Of a stretch of 41,290 nucleotides of DNA, positions 7,197 to 15,009 are shown piece after piece (the stretch's first letter is position 1; each line of letters opens with the position of its first letter). A program made the position numbers and the translations under genes. The DNA is taken from positions 1 to 41,290 of the IMG/VR virus record IMGVR_UViG_3300025769_000267; one strand, written 5' to 3'. The notes under the pieces are model-generated. The model did not search any database, was not told the origin of the DNA, and was given only the letters and a program-made list of their open reading frames with translations. This DNA comes from a virus.

Positions 7197-9353
7197 ATGA
7201 CCGAAAGATATTATACACTCGGAACACATACTCCAGAGCAATGGCAAGAAATACACGACGAATTGTGTACAAGTGATGCAACACCAGATACTATTCCTGA
7301 CAGAGCGTGTACATGCACTGATGATATGATACATAGTGCTGTTCGTGGTGAGTTTTTGCTCACTGAACAAGAAGCTCAAACACTTGCATTAGATAGTAGA
7401 ATTAAGTTTATTAATAAAAGTTTTAACAGGTATCCTGAACTTATGCCACCTGAAGATAAATTACACAACGGAATTTTAGGAACAGTAAAAACTGAAAGAT
7501 GGGCAACACCAAACTTAAACTATATGACATGGACAGATTTCCAAGAATCTGAGTTTGGTGGAGGAGGCGTTTATGTAGTAACAAGTCAATTCTCGACTGA
7601 ACAACCTACTGTCAACCGTGCTAGTTATCAGTTTGTCAGGATGCAAAGCAAAGAATATTATTGGAAAGATCAAGCATTTGGGTATTATCCAACCCAAAAA
7701 CCAAGCCCAAAGTGGGGAGCCAGTGAAAAAGTTAGACAATTTGGTGCAGGAGAACATACGGATGTTATTTGTGCTGACAATGGCTCTTGGATCGGGCACA
7801 CAGAGTTTATTAACAGTGGTGTTACTAATGCAGTGAACCCATCTGACTATACAGGCGGAAATGTGCTACCAGGCGATGGATATTGTGATGTATTAGATTT
7901 GGTGTTAGATGCTCCTTATTATATTGATCCAGACTGGTTCGATGCAAGTCCAGGTACAAGATTAACAACACGATGGGACGGTACAACTGTGCCTGTTGAA
8001 AGTATTGCACGTAGTTGGTGGCAATACACTCAAGAGCGTAGCCCGCAATTCGCAGCTTTTGGTAGCATTTTAGTGCCTAGTAGTTATACTAGAGATAATG
8101 CACATGGAAGTCCTACAACGCTGCCTAGTTCAGCAAATCACGGAACACAGTGCGCTAGTTTGCTTTACGGTAGAACTCATGGTTGGGCATATAATTCTAA
8201 TAAATGGCAGATGAATCTATATGGAGCTAACAATATTGGAAGTTTTGAACGTGGCTTCGACATTCAAAAAATATTTCATCAGTATAAACCAATTAACCCA
8301 CTGTATGGCACAAAAGACCCTACAATAAGTTCAAACAGTTGGGGATACAGAAGCGGCGGCAGTGATGATCACAATCCGGGGTATAGCGATAAAACCGGTG
8401 ACTATTGGTATTGGAGAACAGATCCGGCAGTTTCATACGATGGTCTTGGTTGGGAACCTAGATTCATTAGTCGTAATGGACTCAAAGGAGACAGTGGACG
8501 CTGGTCTAGTGAAATGTATGACAACAGTATGACGCAAGCAGGAGATGAACTTATACAAGCTGGCGTAATTTTTATTAGCTCAGGCGGTAATAGTAATCAA
8601 CAGATAGTAAATCCTGATCATCCTAACTACGATAATAGAATCAGTAACAACAATACAAACACACTATACCAGGATAGTTTTTACGAATTTGGAGTGCAAA
8701 CAACAGGTACAACCAATCGCAGAGGTTTCCCTAATCACATAGGTAAAACAGAAAGTCAAACATTTCAAGGAAACACCACAGTGAAGTTTCCGGCTATTAC
8801 TGTTGGTGCGTTAAGTGATAGAAATGCTATGCAGTACCCATTTGTGCGTATAGAGCATAAAATTGATTACAGTAATACAGGATCTGCAATTGATTTTTAT
8901 GCACCTGGTGACGGAACTCTTGCAGCCACTGTCGCAAATCAGGGAGTGATTCAAAGGTTAGATGATACTTATAGTGATTTAACTGTGTATTCAGGCAACT
9001 GCTACGATGCCCGCTTTAGTGGAACTAGTGCAGCAGCACCTGTGGCAGCAGGACTTTTAGCTTCAGTGATGCAGTATAATCGAGGTTGGACCTGGGAAGA
9101 TTTAAAAAATTGGATACAAAATAATGTAGAACTACAACCAGCTGATTCTTTCAATCAAGGTACTGAACCTACAACACCAAATGATACCGATTGGACACAA
9201 GCTGATCACGCATATGAATCCTTACTCGGTGGCGATCCGAGAGTACTGTATCAAGCAACTATTCCTGTGAATACGCCGTATCCTGGAGTAAGTGATACTG
9301 AGATTCAAGGCAGCTTTACCCTGTCGGGTGGTATTAACTTTAGCATAGTTTGA
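7197..9353 (+). CDS. Subtilisin-like serine protease (peptidase S8), virion-associated, copy 1
   Basis: A 718-residue subtilase. The catalytic triad is visible: Asp194 in DVICADNGSWIG, His315 in SSANHGTQCAS, Ser611 in FSGTSAAAPVAAG. The oxyanion Asn is probably Asn465 in SSGGNSNQ. About 185 residues precede the Asp motif, enough for a propeptide; EFLLTEQEAQTLALDSRIKF resembles the end of an I9-type inhibitor domain. The catalytic core is long, with a large insertion between the Asp and His motifs (about 120 residues). No signal peptide is seen, as expected for an intracellularly assembled virion part. AAGGA precedes the ATG and the gap to the fibre gene is 10 nt, so it is in that operon. Maturation of fibres, or digestion of host surface proteins, are possible roles (inference). 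Confidence 0.92.
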   Translation: MTERYYTLGTHTPEQWQEIHDELCTSDATPDTIPDRACTCTDDMIHSAVRGEFLLTEQEAQTLALDSRIKFINKSFNRYPELMPPEDKLHNGILGTVKTERWATPNLNYMTWTDFQESEFGGGGVYVVTSQFSTEQPTVNRASYQFVRMQSKEYYWKDQAFGYYPTQKPSPKWGASEKVRQFGAGEHTDVICADNGSWIGHTEFINSGVTNAVNPSDYTGGNVLPGDGYCDVLDLVLDAPYYIDPDWFDASPGTRLTTRWDGTTVPVESIARSWWQYTQERSPQFAAFGSILVPSSYTRDNAHGSPTTLPSSANHGTQCASLLYGRTHGWAYNSNKWQMNLYGANNIGSFERGFDIQKIFHQYKPINPLYGTKDPTISSNSWGYRSGGSDDHNPGYSDKTGDYWYWRTDPAVSYDGLGWEPRFISRNGLKGDSGRWSSEMYDNSMTQAGDELIQAGVIFISSGGNSNQQIVNPDHPNYDNRISNNNTNTLYQDSFYEFGVQTTGTTNRRGFPNHIGKTESQTFQGNTTVKFPAITVGALSDRNAMQYPFVRIEHKIDYSNTGSAIDFYAPGDGTLAATVANQGVIQRLDDTYSDLTVYSGNCYDARFSGTSAAAPVAAGLLASVMQYNRGWTWEDLKNWIQNNVELQPADSFNQGTEPTTPNDTDWTQADHAYESLLGGDPRVLYQATIPVNTPYPGVSDTEIQGSFTLSGGINFSIV

Positions 9354-9375
9354 TATATTACAAGGAAATAATAAC

Positions 9376-10917
9376 TTGACTGAGCGTGAATATATAGTAA
9401 GTTTAAAACGTGACGTTGATGCTGCTAGTTTTGCAGCAGAAATGACTCAAACTACCGGAAATACTACTATACCTAGTCGTAGTGTTGACGTAGCCAATGC
9501 TAGATTGTTGAGTGAAAGAAACACACATTATTCATTAACAGACCAAGAAGCACAAGCTCTTAGAAACGATCCTAGAGTAGTAGATGTTGCAATACCACCA
9601 GATCAGGATGATGATTTAGAACTTGTTAGAAATGCAATACAAACAGCAGACTTTACCAAAACTACCAGTGATAGTGGTAATTTTGTCAACTGGGGACTGA
9701 GACGTTGTATTGGTACTAATAATCCTTATGGTTCTAACCTAACAGAAAACACAGGACAATATACCTATAACCTAGACGGAACTGGTGTTGATGTTGTGAT
9801 ACAAGACAGTGGCTTGCAAGTAGATCATCCAGAATTTCAAGACAAAAATGGCGTGTCTCGTGTGCAACAAATAGATTGGTACACATCTAGCGGATTAAGT
9901 GGAACTCAAAATGCCAATCATTATAGAGATTATAACGGACATGGAACTCATTGTGCAGGAATTGCTGCAGGCAAAACATACGGATGGGCTAAAGAATCTC
10001 ATATTTACAGTGTAAAAGTAGCAGGACTAGAAGGAAGCGGGGATCCCGGAACTGGCATCAGCATCACTGATTGTTTTGATGTTATAAAAGGATGGCACAA
10101 CAACAAGCCTGTAGATCCAGCAACTGGATTTAAAAGACCTACTATTGTTAACATGAGTTGGGGATATGGCAGTTATTTTTACAATATACTAGGTGGAAAC
10201 TACAGAGGTACAAATTGGACAGGTACAACCAGAAGAACAGATTATGGTATGGTTGGTTCTTATGTGAGTGTTTACAATTTGTATAGATATGTAGTAAGAG
10301 TTGCTAGTGTAGACACAGACCTACAAGAAATGATAGATGCAGGAATACATGTTTGTGTTGCTGCCGGAAACAGTTTTCAAAAAATTGATGTACCTGGTGG
10401 AGTTGATTACAACAACTATTTCAATAGTGGTGCGTTTGGATCTAATAGATATTATCACAGAGGAGGAAGCCCATACGACGATGAAGCAATTGTGGTAGGT
10501 AACATTGATAGTTCAGTACATTCAGGAGGCTTAGAACAAAAAGCACAAAGCAGTGAAAACGGTCCTGGTGTGGACTTGTACGCTCCGGGTACTGATATAA
10601 TGAGTACAAGTAGTACTATAAATGAATTTAACACAGGTAATTATCCCCAAGACACTAACTTTAAGATCATGAATATCAGTGGAACCAGTATGGCTAGTCC
10701 GCAAGTTTGTGGAGTAGGAGCATTGATACTACAAGCAAATCCTCATATGAATCCTGCACAGTTAAAAAAATACATGTTAGCACAAACTGCATCAGGTAGT
10801 ATCTATTCAACAGGACTAGATAACGATTACACAGACAGCAGAAGTATCAAAAACGGTAATAATAGATTTTTAGTTAATCCTTTTTCAAGTGAATACAAGT
10901 ATCGTATTTTAAACTAG
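9376..10917 (+). CDS. Subtilisin-like serine protease (peptidase S8), copy 2
   Basis: A 513-residue subtilase with a complete triad: Asp144 in VVIQDSGLQVDHPEF, His189 in YNGHGTHCAG, Ser438 in NISGTSMASPQ; oxyanion Asn332 in AAGNS. The N-terminal 75 residues (EYIVSLKRDVDAASF ... ALRNDPRVVDV) look like an I9 propeptide/inhibitor, so it is probably made as a zymogen. The start is TTG 9376, chosen because AAGGAA lies 8 nt upstream and because the resulting MTEREY matches MTERYY of the upstream protease. It is closer to classical subtilisins than copy 1. The genes are 22 nt apart and are paralogues that have diverged strongly in length. Confidence 0.93.
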   Translation: MTEREYIVSLKRDVDAASFAAEMTQTTGNTTIPSRSVDVANARLLSERNTHYSLTDQEAQALRNDPRVVDVAIPPDQDDDLELVRNAIQTADFTKTTSDSGNFVNWGLRRCIGTNNPYGSNLTENTGQYTYNLDGTGVDVVIQDSGLQVDHPEFQDKNGVSRVQQIDWYTSSGLSGTQNANHYRDYNGHGTHCAGIAAGKTYGWAKESHIYSVKVAGLEGSGDPGTGISITDCFDVIKGWHNNKPVDPATGFKRPTIVNMSWGYGSYFYNILGGNYRGTNWTGTTRRTDYGMVGSYVSVYNLYRYVVRVASVDTDLQEMIDAGIHVCVAAGNSFQKIDVPGGVDYNNYFNSGAFGSNRYYHRGGSPYDDEAIVVGNIDSSVHSGGLEQKAQSSENGPGVDLYAPGTDIMSTSSTINEFNTGNYPQDTNFKIMNISGTSMASPQVCGVGALILQANPHMNPAQLKKYMLAQTASGSIYSTGLDNDYTDSRSIKNGNNRFLVNPFSSEYKYRILN

Positions 10918-10925
10918 TTGATACA

Positions 10926-10933
10926 CATAAATA
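10926..10933 (+). promoter_or_regulatory. Candidate late promoter CATAAATA
   Basis: One mismatch to TATAAATA, placed in the 41-nt gap after the second protease and 25 nt before ATG 10959. It would start a new late transcript for the following fibre genes. Confidence 0.6.
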
Positions 10934-10960
10934 GTAGTATTAAGTGTGAGAGACTACTAT
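10931..10960 (+). promoter_or_regulatory. Start-codon hairpin overlapping late promoter (locus 2)
   Basis: Perfect 8-bp inverted repeat ATAGTAGT (10931-10938) and ACTACTAT (10953-10960). The right arm includes the AT of the start codon. The 14-nt loop ATTAAGTGTGAGAG carries only a weak ribosome site (GAG). Arm sequences differ completely from those at 27380 and 38310 while the geometry is kept. Confidence 0.6.
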
Positions 10961-13919
10961 GGCGTTAAACCTAGATCATCAGAGAGATAGAATAAGCACC
11001 GCTAGCGGTAATATTACTATCAGTACCAGCGGTGCTTTGAGAGTTCCTGTTGGCAACACAGCACAGCGACCTCAAAGTGGAGTTGTACAAACTGGTCAAA
11101 TTCGTTTTAATACTCAAACAACACAGTATGAAGGCTACAATGGTGTAAGCTGGACCAGTCTAGGTGGCGTTAAAGATGTAGACCAAGATACATACATCAC
11201 TGCTGAACAAGCATCGGATGATGATACACTACGTTTTTATACTGCTGGTGTACAGCGGTTAACAATCAATAATCTAGGAGAAGTTGAGATTTTCAACGAT
11301 ACTAGTATTACACAAAACTTTCGTGTTGATGGTTTAACTACACTAGACACACTAGACGTAAACAGTCAAGCTACTATTGCAAGTTTAAATGTCGAAGATC
11401 TGGCACAAAATAGTGTGGTATTTGCAGGCCTCAACGGTGAACTTGAAGATGATGTAAACTTCACATACAATGGTAGTGTAATGGAAGTTGATACTAACGG
11501 TGCTATTGGTTTGCCCAGAGGGACACAAGCACAGAGACCAGGCAGTCCTAATCCAGGTTATATTAGATTTAGTACAGATGCTACCAACTTAGAATTTTGG
11601 AATGGCTCTACATGGAATGTTGTTGGTACAGGCTCGGGTGCTGCTAGTGCATTTACTACTATCAGTGTAAACGGACAAAATAATGTTGTGGCTGACGGAC
11701 CTAGTGACACACTAACAATTGTTGGTGGATCAGGAATCAATGTAGTAACAGATGGTGCTACAGATACTATTACTTTTTCAGTACAACAGCTTAGTGCTGG
11801 TACATCGTTGTCTGACACCGACGGTGATACTGGAATAAACTTAGAAACAACACCAGACGAAGACACTATAAGATTTACTACAGATGGCACAGAAAGAATG
11901 GTCATCGATAATACAGGTCTAGTGTCTATACTAGGTACAGGCGCATTAGAAATACCAGCTGGCACCACAGCAGAACGTCCAACTACACTAGCACAAGGAC
12001 AGATCAGATACAATACTACAGATGCTACGTTTGAAGGATACGACGGTGCAGCTTGGGGAAGTTTAGGCGGAGTTAAAGATGTTGACGGTGATACATATAT
12101 CACTGCTGAATTAAATTCAGATGAAGATTATCTTAGATTTTATACAGCCAATTCAGAAAGATTTAACATTGATAATCTGGGTCAGGTAACCTTCGGCGAC
12201 AGTGCTACAAACAACTTTTATACTTTTCCTACACAAAGAGGATCAGATGGTCAAATATTAATAATTGATCAAAGTGGTAATTTAGTATTCAGTGACTTTT
12301 CTACATCCAACACATACTATCAAGACACAGCGCCGGCAGCACCAACTAATACTATTTCAACTGGTGATTTTTGGTTCGACACCGGAACAACAGGCGAATT
12401 ATATATCTATACAGGCAATGAATGGATCAGTACAACACCGGGTGCTGATACTGGATTTATCAAACAAAACTACACAGGTGATGGCAGTACCACACAGTAT
12501 GACACACAAACAGGTGTAAACGGAGGTACAGTAAGTTTAGTATTTTTAAATGGTGTACTTTTACAGCCAATCAATGACTATACAGAAGCAAGCGGTGTCG
12601 TAACTTTTGTTGTTGCTCCTCTATTAGGTGATCAAATTGATATTATGATTACAGGGGAGTTAGTAACACTATCTTTAAATCCATTGGGATTAAACAACCA
12701 TAACTTAATATCAGTGGACGCTGCTGGAGAACTAACTGTCAGCAGTTTAATAGTAAGCGATTTAACTGATAATAGAGTTGTAATTGCAGGTGCAAGTGGT
12801 CAGCTTGAAGATGATGCTAATCTTACATTTGATGGAACTAATTTAGTAATATCAACAACCGGAGCTGTACAAATACCAGTTGGAACTACAGCAGAACGCC
12901 CAACACCAGTTCAAGGTCAGATCAGATACAACACAGATGACAGTACCTTTGAAGGATACAACGGCGCAACATGGGGATCATTGGCTGCTGGTCTTACCAG
13001 TGTTAGTTTAAATATTGCAGGTGACAGTGGAACTGATGCAGTAGACACAAGCGTGGATACACTTACATTTGTAGGCGACACTGGAATTACAACTGCGGTC
13101 ACTAACAATCAAGTGAGTATAGATTTAGACGACACTACTGTAACTCCAGGTGTATACGGTAATGCTACAACTGTTCCTGTTATCACAGTTGATCAACAAG
13201 GCAGAGTTACGTCTGTTACCACAGCCGCAGTAACCAGCACACCTTCAGGTGTTTACACTGTTCATACATTTACAGGCAACGGTGCAGATGATACATTCTC
13301 TACTAGTAATACTAACATAGATGACAATCAAATTTTTATTGACGGATTGTTAGAAGACAGTGCAAACTACACAATTGCACCCAACGGAGATGTTACATTT
13401 AATACTCCTCCTGCAAACAATACTACTATTATTGTGTATGCTTACACCACCAGTATTAATTTGGTAAATTTAGAACAACTGGGCATAGCCAATCACAACA
13501 ATATCAGTGTAGATGTTTCAGGTAATGTTGGATTAGGAACCGCAAGCCCACAAGAAAAATTACACGTAGATGGTGCTATCAGGATTGACGGTGTTAGCTC
13601 ACTGGCTACTGCTAGTACTACACTAGCAACTGTAACACCCACTGCTATAGACACATTTGCTATCACAGCTTTCAGAAGTTGCAAATACACAATACAAGCC
13701 ACCAACACAGTTACCAACGAATATCAAACAGCAGAAGCTATTGTAATTCATGATGGTAGTAGTGCATACATAACAACTTATGGCACAATTTTTACTGGTA
13801 GTGCTAGTATACTAAGTTTGGATGCAGATGTCAACAGCGGAAATGTTAGATTACTAGCAACCGCATCAAGTGCTGATAGCACAGAATACAAAATAACAAG
13901 AATAAGCACATTGGTATAA
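10959..13919 (+). CDS. Modular fibre-like virion protein (986 aa)
   Basis: A long beta-rich appendage protein. Four copies of the GTTAERP-type module (G-A-x-x-x-P-x-G-x-x-A-x-RP ... GQIRYNT ... FEGY-x-G-x-x-WGSL) start near residues 25, 181, 327 and 635; the first and third continue into GGVKDVDxDTYITAE. Two copies of a YTGDGST / FTGNGAD module ending in a hydrophobic strand lie near 504 and 770. The C-terminal 115 residues (RIDGVSSLATASTTLATVTP onward) form a separate domain likely to be the exposed tip. It starts MALNLDHQRDRIS right after the hairpin. No signal peptide or membrane segment is seen. Function as fibre or adhesin is inferred. Confidence 0.72.
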   Translation: MALNLDHQRDRISTASGNITISTSGALRVPVGNTAQRPQSGVVQTGQIRFNTQTTQYEGYNGVSWTSLGGVKDVDQDTYITAEQASDDDTLRFYTAGVQRLTINNLGEVEIFNDTSITQNFRVDGLTTLDTLDVNSQATIASLNVEDLAQNSVVFAGLNGELEDDVNFTYNGSVMEVDTNGAIGLPRGTQAQRPGSPNPGYIRFSTDATNLEFWNGSTWNVVGTGSGAASAFTTISVNGQNNVVADGPSDTLTIVGGSGINVVTDGATDTITFSVQQLSAGTSLSDTDGDTGINLETTPDEDTIRFTTDGTERMVIDNTGLVSILGTGALEIPAGTTAERPTTLAQGQIRYNTTDATFEGYDGAAWGSLGGVKDVDGDTYITAELNSDEDYLRFYTANSERFNIDNLGQVTFGDSATNNFYTFPTQRGSDGQILIIDQSGNLVFSDFSTSNTYYQDTAPAAPTNTISTGDFWFDTGTTGELYIYTGNEWISTTPGADTGFIKQNYTGDGSTTQYDTQTGVNGGTVSLVFLNGVLLQPINDYTEASGVVTFVVAPLLGDQIDIMITGELVTLSLNPLGLNNHNLISVDAAGELTVSSLIVSDLTDNRVVIAGASGQLEDDANLTFDGTNLVISTTGAVQIPVGTTAERPTPVQGQIRYNTDDSTFEGYNGATWGSLAAGLTSVSLNIAGDSGTDAVDTSVDTLTFVGDTGITTAVTNNQVSIDLDDTTVTPGVYGNATTVPVITVDQQGRVTSVTTAAVTSTPSGVYTVHTFTGNGADDTFSTSNTNIDDNQIFIDGLLEDSANYTIAPNGDVTFNTPPANNTTIIVYAYTTSINLVNLEQLGIANHNNISVDVSGNVGLGTASPQEKLHVDGAIRIDGVSSLATASTTLATVTPTAIDTFAITAFRSCKYTIQATNTVTNEYQTAEAIVIHDGSSAYITTYGTIFTGSASILSLDADVNSGNVRLLATASSADSTEYKITRISTLV

Positions 13920-13922
13920 GAT

Positions 13923-14687
13923 ATGTCAACAAAAGATTTTTCAGTAGATAACATTTTAGTTGGAGGTAATATAAAAGGTCCAGCTACTTTTTATCTTGAC
14001 CCAGCAGCAGACGATACAGCAGAACCAGGCGGATCTATTGTAGACTCGGGTACTGTGGTTATATTAGGTAACTTAGAAGTTACAGGTAGTACCTCCAGAC
14101 TTAATACACACACGTTAGACGTAGAAGATATTAACATCACAGTAGCAAGAGGAAAAGCAACATCAGCTGATGCAGACGGTGGCGGGTTAACAGTAGATGG
14201 CGCTAATGCAACTATTGTTTATTCGGACGCAGGTAACAGTTGGGTATTCAACAAAGCACCTTATTTTTTAACTGAAAGAATTTTAACAACTGCTGATTTA
14301 GGATCAGGCAGCGGCATTGATGCTGACTTGTTAGATGGACAAGACAGTCCATACTATTTGGATTATGCAAACTTTACAGGTAATCCTACACTTACTATAA
14401 CAACAAACTCACCTAGTGGAAATGGTGCATTGTCTTATGACAGCAATACAGGAGCATTTACATATACTCCACCTGCTGTGACATTGGACAATGCTACTAC
14501 AAATGGTAATACCACTACCAATGATATAAGTGTAAATACATTGACTAGCACTGTGGCTCAAGGTACAGCACCCCTTGTAGTAGCCAGTGATACGTTGGTA
14601 AGTAATTTAAATGCAGACAAGTTGGACAACAAAGAATATCAAGAAATAATTGAAGATGCAACAGCACTAGCTATTGCACTAGGATAA
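13923..14687 (+). CDS. Fibre-like virion protein (254 aa)
   Basis: A short modular protein. Residues about 40-115 carry the GxLEVTGSTSRLNTHTLDVEDINITVARG ... GLTVDGANATIVYSD module, present in longer form in the genes at 21297 and 27408. A DADLLDGQDSPYYLDYANFT motif near residue 136 is common at shaft regions of phage tail fibres, and TAPLVVASDTLVSNLNADKL near 215 is its usual partner. It ends ATALAIALG, like the gene at 32200 (TIALSIALG). It begins 3 nt after the previous stop with little ribosome-site signal, so coupled translation is likely. Confidence 0.68.
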   Translation: MSTKDFSVDNILVGGNIKGPATFYLDPAADDTAEPGGSIVDSGTVVILGNLEVTGSTSRLNTHTLDVEDINITVARGKATSADADGGGLTVDGANATIVYSDAGNSWVFNKAPYFLTERILTTADLGSGSGIDADLLDGQDSPYYLDYANFTGNPTLTITTNSPSGNGALSYDSNTGAFTYTPPAVTLDNATTNGNTTTNDISVNTLTSTVAQGTAPLVVASDTLVSNLNADKLDNKEYQEIIEDATALAIALG

Positions 14688-14691
14688 TAAA

Positions 14692-15000
14692 ATGGCACAA
14701 ACTTTTAAAAACTATACAGCATCTGGAGTAGGAGTAGGAGACACCACAGTTTACACTGTGCCTGTGGCTACTACAGGTATTATTATTGGTTTAACACTAT
14801 CAAATATTACAGCTTCTGAGATCAATGCTACTGCAAAACTCAATACTGTACACATAGTAAAAGACGCTCCTATACCTACAGGCAGTACATTAGATTGTAT
14901 TGAAGGTAAACTTATAGCAGAAGCAGGTGATACAATTGTGGTAGTAAGCAACACTGCAACCAGTGTTGATGCTATTGTGAGTGTTTTAGAACAATCGTAA
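14692..15000 (+). CDS. Small beta-rich virion protein (102 aa)
   Basis: The protein reads as a compact beta-sandwich: MAQTFKNYTASGVGVGDTTV, then YTVPVATTGIIIGLTLSNIT, then an AEAGDTIVVVSN strand. Proteins of this size and pattern occur beside fibre and baseplate genes in marine T4-like phages, where they are listed as structural. It begins 4 nt after the preceding stop and is followed 9 nt later by a large fibre gene preceded by AAGGAT. A small fibre-connector or tip-cap role is possible; the sequence does not decide it. Confidence 0.65.
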   Translation: MAQTFKNYTASGVGVGDTTVYTVPVATTGIIIGLTLSNITASEINATAKLNTVHIVKDAPIPTGSTLDCIEGKLIAEAGDTIVVVSNTATSVDAIVSVLEQS

Positions 15001-15009
15001 GGATAACTG

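Noticed and set aside
14630-14700. Frameshift splitting one gene into the 254-aa and 102-aa genes
   Set aside because: The 102-aa product reads as a complete small protein with its own start, and the 254-aa protein ends IALG like the separate protein at 32200, so both look intact.
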